A stretch of 64,000 bases of DNA. It comes from an uncultured Bacteroidales bacterium. Lineage in GTDB: Bacteria > Bacteroidota > Bacteroidia > Bacteroidales > UBA932. Under the pieces are notes generated by a model. The model ran no database searches, had not been told where the DNA came from, and saw only the letters and a program-made list of their open reading frames with translations. This document shows, piece by piece, positions 31,106-39,752 of the stretch. Location of the stretch: positions 1 to 64,000 of the forward strand of contig CAMBMK010000003.1 in assembly GCA_945868745.1 (NCBI GenBank), written 5' to 3'. Numbering within the stretch: position 1 is the first letter of the stretch; every line of letters begins with the position of its first letter. The position numbers were made by a program, and so were the translations under genes.

Positions 31106-32251
31106 ATGAAAATTCTTGTTGTTGACGACGAAAAGTCGATACGTTACTCCATGAAGGAGATCCTTCAGGATGAGGGTTATGAGGTTGAATTGGCAGAAGA
31201 CGGGCCTTCCGCACTCGAATTGGCCGGAAAGGAGCGCTACGATGTCATTTTCTGCGACATAAAGATGCCCGGAATGGAGGGTACAGAGGTGCTCGACAGG
31301 CTTGTGGCAGACGGGGTGGACTCCCCTGTCATCATGATTTCCGGCCACGGGGACATAGGCACCGCCGTTGACTGCATCAAGAAGGGGGCTTTTGATTTCA
31401 TCCAGAAACCGCTGGACCTCAACAGGATACTGATCACCATAAAAAACGCCACCGACAAGAACAACCTTGTCAAGGCCAACAGGATGCTCAAGAAAAAGGT
31501 TTACGGGCAGCAGATGATCGGCCAGTCGCAGGCGCTCCAGCACGTGCGCGACATCATTGCAAAGGTGGCTCCGACCGATGCGCGTGTGCTCATCACGGGC
31601 GCGAACGGCAGCGGAAAGGAGCTGGTGGCAAGGAGCATTTTCCAGCAGAGCGACCGCAGCGCAATGCCTTACATTGAGGTGAACTGCGCGGCAATACCTT
31701 CAGAACTCATTGAAAGTGAGCTGTTCGGCCACGAGAAAGGCTCATTCACCTCTGCCGTCAAGCAGCACAAGGGAAAGTTTGAGCAGGCCGACGGAGGTAC
31801 TCTTTTCCTTGACGAAATCGGAGATATGAGCCTTGCCGCCCAGGCGAAGGTACTGAGGGTTCTCCAGGAGAAGAAGCTTTCGCGCGTGGGCAGCGACAAG
31901 GATATCGAGGTGGACGTACGCGTGATTGCGGCGACCAACAAGGACCTCAAGGCAGAGATTGAGAAGGGCAATTTCCGCGAGGACCTCTACCACAGGCTGA
32001 GCGTGATTGTGATCAAGGTGCCGTCGCTCGATGAGAGGAAGGAGGACATCCCGCTTCTTGTAGAGTATTTCGCAGGGCAGATATGCGCAGCAAGCGGCAA
32101 ACCGGTAAGGGCCTTCGACCCGGAGGCAATAGCAGCACTCCAGAAGCACAGCTGGCCGGGCAACATCCGCGAGCTGCACAATGTGGTGGAGAGGCTCCTG
32201 ATCCTGGGAGGCAATCCGGTCTCCGCCAGGGATGTGGAGGATTATGTGTAG
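31106..32251 (+). CDS. Response regulator with AAA+ sigma-54-interaction-type domain, lacking C-terminal Fis HTH
   Basis: KILVVDDEKSIRYSM receiver; ITGANGSGKELVARSI; GHEKGSFTSAVKQ; GGTLFLDEIGDMSL; ends shortly after WPGNIRELHNVVERLLIL. Confidence 0.92.
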   Translation: MKILVVDDEKSIRYSMKEILQDEGYEVELAEDGPSALELAGKERYDVIFCDIKMPGMEGTEVLDRLVADGVDSPVIMISGHGDIGTAVDCIKKGAFDFIQKPLDLNRILITIKNATDKNNLVKANRMLKKKVYGQQMIGQSQALQHVRDIIAKVAPTDARVLITGANGSGKELVARSIFQQSDRSAMPYIEVNCAAIPSELIESELFGHEKGSFTSAVKQHKGKFEQADGGTLFLDEIGDMSLAAQAKVLRVLQEKKLSRVGSDKDIEVDVRVIAATNKDLKAEIEKGNFREDLYHRLSVIVIKVPSLDERKEDIPLLVEYFAGQICAASGKPVRAFDPEAIAALQKHSWPGNIRELHNVVERLLILGGNPVSARDVEDYV

Positions 32252-32283
32252 AAATCTTCAATAATAACCGATAATATCAGAAT

Positions 32284-32463
32284 ATGGAAACAACAGAAAA
32301 AGTGCTTGAGACAATGCGCAGCGCAGGAAAGCCTGTGTCTGCAGGCGAAGTGGCAACCCTTTCGGGACTTGACCGCAAAGAGGTGGACAAGGCATTTGCG
32401 CAGCTTAAAAAGGACGGGGCAATCGTCTCTCCTGTACGCTGCAAATGGCAGCCTGCCCAGTAG
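32284..32463 (+). CDS. 59-aa winged-helix-like DNA-binding protein (absent from the ORF track)
   Basis: Manual translation METTEKVLETMRSAGKPVSAGEVATLSGLDRKEVDKAFAQLKKDGAIVSPVRCKWQPAQ*. Confidence 0.75.
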   Translation: METTEKVLETMRSAGKPVSAGEVATLSGLDRKEVDKAFAQLKKDGAIVSPVRCKWQPAQ

Positions 32464-32577
32464 GCGGCACATCCGGGCGGTACAGCCCGGTCATTATGAA
32501 CATTGATTCTCCGGGACGGAAGGCAGGAATTAAGGATTCCGAAGCTCCATGCCCGGAGATTTAATAAATTCTTGGAT

Positions 32578-33162
32578 ATGAATATGGAAAGACCTGATCC
32601 GGATATAAGAAAACGGCCTGATCTGACGATAAGAAATGCGCGTGAGGATGATGCGGCCGTGATTGCACGCTGCGTGATGGCAGCGCTCGGAAAGGAGGAC
32701 ACTGAAAGCCCGTCGGAATTCCTGGTGGACATATGCAGGGAAAGAGGTACGCTTTACAGCTGGGAGAATACGATTGTATGCGACGCAGACGGGGTGGCGG
32801 CAGCCGTGATGGTCTCCTATGACGGCAATCTCTACACACAGATGAGGGAGAAGACCTTCAATATGGTAAAATCCGCGGGAGGACCTGACCTGTTTGCCAA
32901 TCCGCTCGAGACAGGGCCCGGGGAATATTACCTCGATTCCCTTGCGGCACTCCCGCAGTACCGCGGGCTCGGCCTTGGCAAAATACTGATGGAAAATGCA
33001 ATAGACAGGGCGCAAAATGCAGGATATGACAATATAACACTTGTCGCGGACCCGCTTCACCCGCGCCTCATATCCTACTATGAGTCAATAGGTTTCCGTA
33101 CCTTCGGAGCCCCGGAGGTCTTTTTCGGCACGGAGTTCATCAGGATGCGCCTGCACGGTTGA
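32578..33162 (+). CDS. GNAT family N-acetyltransferase
   Basis: YYLDSLAALPQYRGLGLGKILMENAIDRAQNAGY acetyl-CoA binding motif. Confidence 0.88.
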   Translation: MNMERPDPDIRKRPDLTIRNAREDDAAVIARCVMAALGKEDTESPSEFLVDICRERGTLYSWENTIVCDADGVAAAVMVSYDGNLYTQMREKTFNMVKSAGGPDLFANPLETGPGEYYLDSLAALPQYRGLGLGKILMENAIDRAQNAGYDNITLVADPLHPRLISYYESIGFRTFGAPEVFFGTEFIRMRLHG

Positions 33163-33184
33163 GAGACTTCCCGGGTGAAGCCTC

Positions 33185-34072
33185 CTATCGCGATCCGATC
33201 CAGATGAGAAGCATTCCCACAAGGATGAAGGCGAGGTCGAGGGCCTTGGCCTTGAGATTGCGTTCCCTGAAGATGAGGGCACCGCACAGGAATGACACGA
33301 TGACCGAGCTCCTTCTGACCAGCGAGACCACCGAAATCATCGAGTCGGGCTGCCTGAGGGCGGAGAGGTAGGCAAAGTCGGCGGCGGAGATGAACACAGA
33401 GATCAGCGGTATGGCCCACGACCAGTGGAACGGGGTGGATTTGCGGCGGTTGGGCAGCCACAGAAGCAGCATCATAAGGCCCATCAGCAGCATCTGGTAG
33501 AAGTTGTACCATCCCTGGACAAAGGTGGCGTCGAGCATCCGCATTATGTATTTGTCATAGAGTCCGCTGCAGGCTCCTGTCAGTGCAGCTGCCGCTATAA
33601 GCCAGACCCATTTGTTGCGGGCGAAATCAATGTTTTCCTTTTTGCCCGAACGGCTCAACAGCAGCAGCGAGGCCATTGCGAGGACCACTCCTCCCCACTG
33701 CCATCCGTTCAGCCTTTCCCCGAACAGGAGCATTGCGCCGAGCAGCACAAGAACCGGTCTCGTAGCATTGATGGGGCCGACTATCGTGATGGGGAGATGT
33801 TTCAGGCCGAAATAGCCGAACAGCCAGGATGTCAGCACTATGCAGGATTTTGCAAAGGTCAGCAGATGGGCCTGAAGCAGGCCTGTCTCCCCTGACGGGG
33901 CTCCTCCCTGCCCGGCTAAGGATGAAATGATGAACGGGGAGAAAATCAGCGTTGAAAACACTGTGTTGAGAAACAGTACGGGGATAACGGCATTGTCCTT
34001 CAATGATGTCTTTTTGGCGGTGTCATACAGTCCCAGCAGCGCCGCGGACAGAAATGCAAGTGCAAGCCACAT
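33185..34072 (-). CDS. EamA/DMT family transporter
   Basis: MWLALAFLSAALLGLYDTAKKTSLK multi-TM, about 10 helices; start at internal Met (34072). Confidence 0.85.
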   Translation of the reverse strand: MWLALAFLSAALLGLYDTAKKTSLKDNAVIPVLFLNTVFSTLIFSPFIISSLAGQGGAPSGETGLLQAHLLTFAKSCIVLTSWLFGYFGLKHLPITIVGPINATRPVLVLLGAMLLFGERLNGWQWGGVVLAMASLLLLSRSGKKENIDFARNKWVWLIAAAALTGACSGLYDKYIMRMLDATFVQGWYNFYQMLLMGLMMLLLWLPNRRKSTPFHWSWAIPLISVFISAADFAYLSALRQPDSMISVVSLVRRSSVIVSFLCGALIFRERNLKAKALDLAFILVGMLLIWIGSR

Positions 34073-34097
34073 TGTTGTATATTCTCTTTTGGGGTGA

Positions 34098-34127
34098 CAA
34101 ATGTACGCAAAAAATGGCGTACATTTG
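34098..34127. promoter_or_regulatory. 30-bp perfect inverted repeat with a -7 element in each arm (divergent promoter/operator candidate)
   Basis: CAAATGTACGC-AAAAAATG-GCGTACATTTG, 11-bp arms; each arm reads TACATTTG outward. Confidence 0.6.
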
Positions 34128-34146
34128 CCCCGGGAGAGCATTTGTT

Positions 34147-35598
34147 TTGAAAAGCGGAAGGACATACATAGCCATTGACCTGAAGTCTTTCTATGCTTCG
34201 GTGGAGTGCGTCGCCAGGGGACTTGATCCGCTGACGGCCAATCTTGTCGTGGCCGACCTTTCGAGGACCGAAAAGACCATATGCCTTGCCGTTTCGCCGT
34301 CGCTCAAGTCGTACGGGATTTCCGGGAGGGCGCGGCTTTTCGAGGTGGTAAGCAGGGTGCGCGAAATCAACGGCCAGCGGCGCTGGAGGAATCGCGGCGA
34401 GCTGCGCGGCGGGGTCTATGACAACAATGAGATACAGCGCAATCCGTCCCTTGCCCTTGACTATATCGTGGCCCCTCCGAGGATGAACGAGTATATGAAG
34501 GTGAGTTCTCAGGTCTATGCGACCTATCTGAAGTTCATTTCCGCAGACGACATCCATGTGTATTCCATCGATGAGGTGTTTATGGATGTCACTGATTATC
34601 TGAAGAGTTACGGATGCTCTGCCCACGAGCTTGCGATGAGGATGATCAGGGAGGTGCTGCGCAATACGGGCATCACGGCGACGGCCGGAATCGGCACCAA
34701 CATGTACCTTGCGAAGATTGCGATGGACATTGAGGCGAAACATTCTCCGGCAGACAGTGACGGGGTGAGGATTGCCGAGCTGGACGAGATGAGCTACCGG
34801 CGCAAGTATTGGGAACATACGCCGCTTACGGATTTCTGGAGGATAGGGCGGGGCATTGCGGCAAAGCTCGAGGCAAACGGAATGAGGACTCTTGGCGATG
34901 TGGCGAGGAGGTCGCTTGCCGGAGAGGAAAGCCTCTACAGGCTCTTCGGGGTGAATGCGGAGCTGCTGATTGACCACGCCTGGGGATGGGAGCCCTGCAC
35001 CATAAGGGACATCAAGGCGTACAGGCCTTCGAGCAGGAGCCTGTCGGTGGGGCAGGTGCTTTCGGAGGCATATCCGTACGGAAAGGCAAGGGTGGTAATT
35101 ATGGAGATGGCGGACAGCCTTTCGCTGGACCTCGTTGAAAAGGGGATGGTGTGCGACCAGATGGTCATCAATATCGGCTACGACGGCGCTTCAATGGACG
35201 GATACACAGGCGATTGCGAAAGCGACCACTATGGGAGGAAGGTCCCGAAGGCGGCCCACGGGTCGCTCAACCTGACGCGTTTCTCCTCATCTTCTTCCGA
35301 GATTGTTGATGCCGTTGCCTGCATTTTTGACCGCATCGTGGACAGGAGCCTGCTGATCAGGAGGATGTCGGTTGTGGCCAATCATACGGTGCCGGAAGGT
35401 TCTCCGGAGGCCATGCAGCTGACGCTCTTTGATACGGACGGCCACAGGGAGGAGGAGGACCGCGAGCGCAGGAGGCAGGAGGCGATTATTGCAATCAAGA
35501 AAAAATACGGCAAGAATGCCATCCTGAAGGGGCTCAATTTCGAGGATGGGGCTACGCAGAGGGAGCGCAATGAGCAGGTAGGAGGGCATAAGGCATAG
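34147..35598 (+). CDS. Y-family DNA polymerase (UvrX/ImpB-MucB-SamB-like)
   Basis: TYIAIDLKSFYASVECVARGLDPLTANLVVADLSRTEKTICLAVSPSLKSYGI; DDIHVYSIDEVFMDVTDYL; TTG start preferred (ATG at 34114 is the alternative). Confidence 0.9.
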   Translation: MKSGRTYIAIDLKSFYASVECVARGLDPLTANLVVADLSRTEKTICLAVSPSLKSYGISGRARLFEVVSRVREINGQRRWRNRGELRGGVYDNNEIQRNPSLALDYIVAPPRMNEYMKVSSQVYATYLKFISADDIHVYSIDEVFMDVTDYLKSYGCSAHELAMRMIREVLRNTGITATAGIGTNMYLAKIAMDIEAKHSPADSDGVRIAELDEMSYRRKYWEHTPLTDFWRIGRGIAAKLEANGMRTLGDVARRSLAGEESLYRLFGVNAELLIDHAWGWEPCTIRDIKAYRPSSRSLSVGQVLSEAYPYGKARVVIMEMADSLSLDLVEKGMVCDQMVINIGYDGASMDGYTGDCESDHYGRKVPKAAHGSLNLTRFSSSSSEIVDAVACIFDRIVDRSLLIRRMSVVANHTVPEGSPEAMQLTLFDTDGHREEEDRERRRQEAIIAIKKKYGKNAILKGLNFEDGATQRERNEQVGGHKA

Positions 35599-35636
35599 GA
35601 ATCCGGGAGATTCCGGGATAATCAATCCGCTGGACA

Positions 35637-36044
35637 ATGGGAAGATACGATGACATAATCGGGCTGGAACACCCGACCTCCGCACGGCATCCGAGGATGT
35701 CGGCCATTGACCGTGCCGCGCAGTTTTCGCCGTTTGCCGCACTCACGGGCTATGAGGATATCATCTGCGAGACGGGACGGCAGACCGATGAGCGGCCGGA
35801 GCTTGACGGGGAGCAGATGCAAAGGCTCAACGAGGCTGTGGGCCGGATCCGGGAGGCTCTTTCTTCGAGGCCGGAAGTCTGCGGCGTCCGTTTCATCCCC
35901 GATCCGTTCAAAGACGGAGGGCGGATGGAGCCGTTCAGGGGCCGTGTCCGCAATATCGACACCGCCGCTTCGCTTCTGGTGCTCACAAACGGCACATCCA
36001 TCCCCCTGTGCGACCTGCTGGAGATAAGGGAAACGGAGCGCTGA
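35637..36044 (+). CDS. YolD-like family protein
   Basis: MGRYDDIIGLEHPTSARHPRMSAIDRAAQFSPFAALTGYEDIICETGR, adjacent to the Y-family polymerase. Confidence 0.82.
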   Translation: MGRYDDIIGLEHPTSARHPRMSAIDRAAQFSPFAALTGYEDIICETGRQTDERPELDGEQMQRLNEAVGRIREALSSRPEVCGVRFIPDPFKDGGRMEPFRGRVRNIDTAASLLVLTNGTSIPLCDLLEIRETER

Positions 36045-36062
36045 GGTTTTCTTTTTGAAAAG

Positions 36063-36845
36063 CTAAACCGTTGATTTGAGGGATTCTTCGTGTTCGCGGC
36101 GGGCGCGCTCGACAGACACGGAACGCTTCAGCACAAAGCCGGAGCCGAGGTATTTGGTGCGCACATCCTCGTCTTCGGAAAGCGACTGCGGGGTACCCTG
36201 CTGGAGGATAGTGCCCTCGTAGAGGAGGTATGCCCTGTCGGTAATCGCCAGAGTCTCACCGACATTGTGGTCGGTGATGATCACTCCGATATTTTTGTAC
36301 TTGAGCTTGGCGATGATGTACTGGATGTCCTCCACGGCAATCGGGTCCACTCCGGCGAACGGCTCGTCAAGAAGGATGAACTTGGGGTCGATGGCAAGGG
36401 CACGTGCAATCTCGCAGCGGCGCCTCTCGCCTCCGGAAAGCTGGATGCCGAGGCTCTTGCGTACCTTTGAGAGGTTGAACTCATCGATGAGGGACTCAAG
36501 CCTGTCATGGCGCTCCGCCTTTGTCATGTCGGACATCTCCATAACGGACAGGATGTTGTCCTCGACACTCATTTTGCGGAATACGGAAGCTTCCTGCGGG
36601 AGGTAGCCCAGGCCGCGCTGCGCACGCTTGTACATCGGGAGCTTGGTGATCTCCTCGTCGTCAAGATAGATATGGCCGTCATTAGGGACAATCTGGCCTG
36701 TGATCATATAGAAGCTGGTGGTCTTGCCGGCTCCGTTCGGCCCGAGGAATCCTACGATTTCCCCCTGCTCGACTTCCATCGAAACGCCTTTGACGACGGT
36801 TCTTACGCCATATTTTTTTACGAGATGTTCTGCTCTGAGTTTCAT
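36063..36845 (-). CDS. lptB: LPS export ABC transporter ATP-binding protein
   Basis: [67 protein letters not shown]. Confidence 0.95.
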   Translation of the reverse strand: MKLRAEHLVKKYGVRTVVKGVSMEVEQGEIVGFLGPNGAGKTTSFYMITGQIVPNDGHIYLDDEEITKLPMYKRAQRGLGYLPQEASVFRKMSVEDNILSVMEMSDMTKAERHDRLESLIDEFNLSKVRKSLGIQLSGGERRRCEIARALAIDPKFILLDEPFAGVDPIAVEDIQYIIAKLKYKNIGVIITDHNVGETLAITDRAYLLYEGTILQQGTPQSLSEDEDVRTKYLGSGFVLKRSVSVERARREHEESLKSTV

Positions 36846-36862
36846 AATGATGGGATTTCAAG

Positions 36863-38785
36863 CTATTTTGTGTCGAGGTCGAAATCCTGGACGAAGTTCT
36901 TTACCTCGGGATTGGTTTTCATCAGTTCAATTGCCTTTTCTTCAGGCATATACGGCTTTGCCTCGACCTTTTCTTCCGGCAGCACGGACACGCTCAGGCG
37001 GATCTTTCCGCTTCCGGCAAACTGCACGAGCTGCGATTCGAGCTGGCGCAGGAGGTTTTCCTCCACCCACTGCTTCTGGGAGGCGTTTATCACGCAGAAG
37101 TCCACCACCTTGACATCGTCCCCGAGGGTAATGGAGACCTTTGCGGTGGAAAGCATCTTTGAGAGGCGCGGGCGGTTGGCATTGGCCTGCGGCAGTTTTT
37201 TCCAGGCCTCCATTATGGCCTCATCGGAGGCAAGGATGTCGGCGGTGCTGTCGGCCGTGGATGAGTAAGAGCCGACATCGGAAGCGTCATCGCTCTCGAG
37301 GGATGAGATGGAAAGTGACGACGGGGTGCGGGCCGGGCGGCGGCGGGAAGGTGCCGGGGCGGCATCCTGTGAGGCAGCGGCGGACGTGACGCCCGGAGCG
37401 GCGGGAGAAGTCGCTGCTGCAGCTTGCTGTGACGGGGATGAAGACGCTTCCGCCTCAGGGGAAGCCGATACTCCCTGAACCGGCCTGGCAGCAGATGCGG
37501 CACGCGAATCGGTGCCTGCGGCCGGACTGCCTGAAGCACTCTGCCCGCTATGTGAAACAGGGCTCGGACTGCCTGCAGCGGCATCCGGCACAGGAGCGGC
37601 GGATGTGCCGGAAGAGGCAGCGGATGATGCCGGCCGGGATGCGCCATCAGCCGATGCGGCAGGGGCGGCGGTGCGGAGTGAAACTCCGCCGTTGCCGCTG
37701 AGGAAGCTCAGCTTCATCAGCGCAAACTCCACGTGAAGACGTGGATTGACCGCCGCCTTGTACCCGGCCTCACAAGCCGTGGTAATGGAAAGCGCATCAT
37801 AGAGAAACTGCAGCGTACAGTTTCCCGCCTGGGCAGCATACCGCTCCTTCAGCGACCTCGGGAGCTCCAGCAGGGCATCGAGCCCGCCGGTGCGTGCCAC
37901 AATCAGGTCCCTGAGGTGCTGCGACAGCGCCGACACGAAATGGAGCGCATTGAAACCCTTTGCCAGGATCTCGTCAAATTTGAGGAGCGCAGCGCCGTAA
38001 TCCCCCTTCAGGAAACTGTCCACCAGGGCGAAACTGTGCTCATATGAAAACACATTGAGATTTTTCAGCACATCCTCATAACGGATGTCCGTACCGCAGA
38101 AAGCCACGGTCTGGTCGAAAATCGTAAGGGCATCCCTCATCGCGCCGTCAGCCTTCTGGGCAATCACATGGAGCGACTCGTCATCGACCGTGATCCCCTC
38201 CCTGGAGGCGATGCTGCGGAGATTGCCGACAATGTCGGGGATGGAAATGCGGTTGAAATCGTAGGTCTGGCAGCGTGAAAGGATGGTCGGGAGTATCTTG
38301 TGCTTCTCGGTCGTGGCAAGGATGAAGATGGCGTGTGAAGGAGGCTCCTCGAGAGTCTTGAGAAAGGCATTGAACGCCGACTGCGTGAGCATATGCACCT
38401 CGTCGATGATGAACACGCTGTAGCGGCCCACCTGCGGAGGCACATTGACCTGGTCGATCAGTGCCTTGATGTCCTCCACGCCGTTGTTGGACGCGGCATC
38501 GAGCTCGTGGATGCAGTAGGAGCGCCCCTCGCGGAAGGACACGCACGACTCGCATTTGCCGCACGGCTCCATCTCCGGCGAAAGGTCGGAGCAGTTGATG
38601 GTCTTGGCGAAAATCCTCGCCGCACTGGTCTTTCCCACACCCCTCGGGCCGCAGAACAGGTATGCGTGGGCAAGCTGGCCCCTCGCAATCGAGTTTTTCA
38701 GCGTCCTGACTATGTTTTCCTGGCCCACAAGGGACCCGAAGGAGTCCGGCCTGTATTTTCTGGCAGAGACAATATACTGTGACAT
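36863..38785 (-). CDS. dnaX: DNA polymerase III subunit gamma/tau
   Basis: YIVSARKYRPDSFGSLVGQENIVRTLKNSIARGQLAHAYLFCGPRGVGKTSAARIFAKTINC. Confidence 0.96.
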   Translation of the reverse strand: MSQYIVSARKYRPDSFGSLVGQENIVRTLKNSIARGQLAHAYLFCGPRGVGKTSAARIFAKTINCSDLSPEMEPCGKCESCVSFREGRSYCIHELDAASNNGVEDIKALIDQVNVPPQVGRYSVFIIDEVHMLTQSAFNAFLKTLEEPPSHAIFILATTEKHKILPTILSRCQTYDFNRISIPDIVGNLRSIASREGITVDDESLHVIAQKADGAMRDALTIFDQTVAFCGTDIRYEDVLKNLNVFSYEHSFALVDSFLKGDYGAALLKFDEILAKGFNALHFVSALSQHLRDLIVARTGGLDALLELPRSLKERYAAQAGNCTLQFLYDALSITTACEAGYKAAVNPRLHVEFALMKLSFLSGNGGVSLRTAAPAASADGASRPASSAASSGTSAAPVPDAAAGSPSPVSHSGQSASGSPAAGTDSRAASAARPVQGVSASPEAEASSSPSQQAAAATSPAAPGVTSAAASQDAAPAPSRRRPARTPSSLSISSLESDDASDVGSYSSTADSTADILASDEAIMEAWKKLPQANANRPRLSKMLSTAKVSITLGDDVKVVDFCVINASQKQWVEENLLRQLESQLVQFAGSGKIRLSVSVLPEEKVEAKPYMPEEKAIELMKTNPEVKNFVQDFDLDTK

Positions 38786-38855
38786 ACTCTTTCTTTTTCT
38801 TTCAAGGGCATACCCGCAAATGACAAAAGGGACTATTTAGTCAACCTCCGAATTA

Positions 38856-38884
38856 CAAATGTACACATATTTTTAGTAAATTTG
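38856..38884. promoter_or_regulatory. Back-to-back divergent -7 elements between dnaX and the 38910 gene
   Basis: CAAATGTA (38856-38863, - strand TACATTTG) and TAAATTTG (38877-38884, + strand). Confidence 0.5.
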
Positions 38885-38909
38885 CTTGTTAAAAATGGAT
38901 TTTGAAACT

Positions 38910-39752
38910 ATGAAGACAAAACACATATTGACATTCCTTGCGGGGATAATCCTCTGCATCACGGCCTGGGGGCAGGCACAGGTCAATGTCACCATCACCA
39001 CAAAAAAGGACAAGCTCGCCGATTTCCCGATGAAGACCATGAAGGTAGTGCTCACCGGGAACGGATTTATGGACCAGCCCCTGCGCGAGGCCGTCAAGAA
39101 CACATGGAGCATCTCCCCGTTTGAGTTCTGCACGATGGACGAGTTCAACTCATTGAAAACCAGCCAGGATTTCTATTTCATGCTCGTCGTGAGGACCCAG
39201 AACCGCAAGGAGGCGGAGCCGGGCGTATCGTTCATCCAGATCCTCAAGGGCGGGCATGAGGATATCGGGGACATGCTTGAGGTCGTGAGCATGCCGCTGT
39301 GCCCTTCGGCAATGACCTCCGGGCTCGAGGCTGCATTCATGCCTGCAATCCTTGACATAATGCAGGTCTATATCGACACCTCCCTCATCAATGGCTTCAA
39401 GAGCATCCAGAGCGTCATGCGCAAACTTTCCGACATAAAGGGCAAGACTGTGGTTTTCGCTTCGGACGACATCTCGCCGAAGGTCAGCGAACAGTTCAGG
39501 GAAAAGTATTTCACCGGCAATGTGACCGTATGCGACGCGGAAGACGCCGCCGAGGCGATGTTCTCGGGAAGGACGGACACCGTGGTGGGCTACAGCGTGG
39601 CCCCCGCAATCCCGGGCAAGGGCTCAGAGTGCTGGCTGATGCTGTTTGACGCATATACCCACGACCTCTACTATTTCAAGAAATACAAAACATCCGACAC
39701 GGCGGGATTTACCAGGAAAGACCTGTCGGACATCATCTCCGCAAGCAGATAA
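38910..39752 (+). CDS. Hypothetical secreted protein (SBP-like domain possible)
   Basis: MKTKHILTFLAGIILCITAWGQAQ signal peptide; translationally coupled to the M16 peptidase gene. Confidence 0.75.
   Translation: MKTKHILTFLAGIILCITAWGQAQVNVTITTKKDKLADFPMKTMKVVLTGNGFMDQPLREAVKNTWSISPFEFCTMDEFNSLKTSQDFYFMLVVRTQNRKEAEPGVSFIQILKGGHEDIGDMLEVVSMPLCPSAMTSGLEAAFMPAILDIMQVYIDTSLINGFKSIQSVMRKLSDIKGKTVVFASDDISPKVSEQFREKYFTGNVTVCDAEDAAEAMFSGRTDTVVGYSVAPAIPGKGSECWLMLFDAYTHDLYYFKKYKTSDTAGFTRKDLSDIISASR

Noticed and set aside
37200-37720. Ala/Ser/Pro-rich stretch in dnaX as a possible pseudogene or insertion
   Set aside because: The reading frame is intact across it and low-complexity linkers in DnaX are common.
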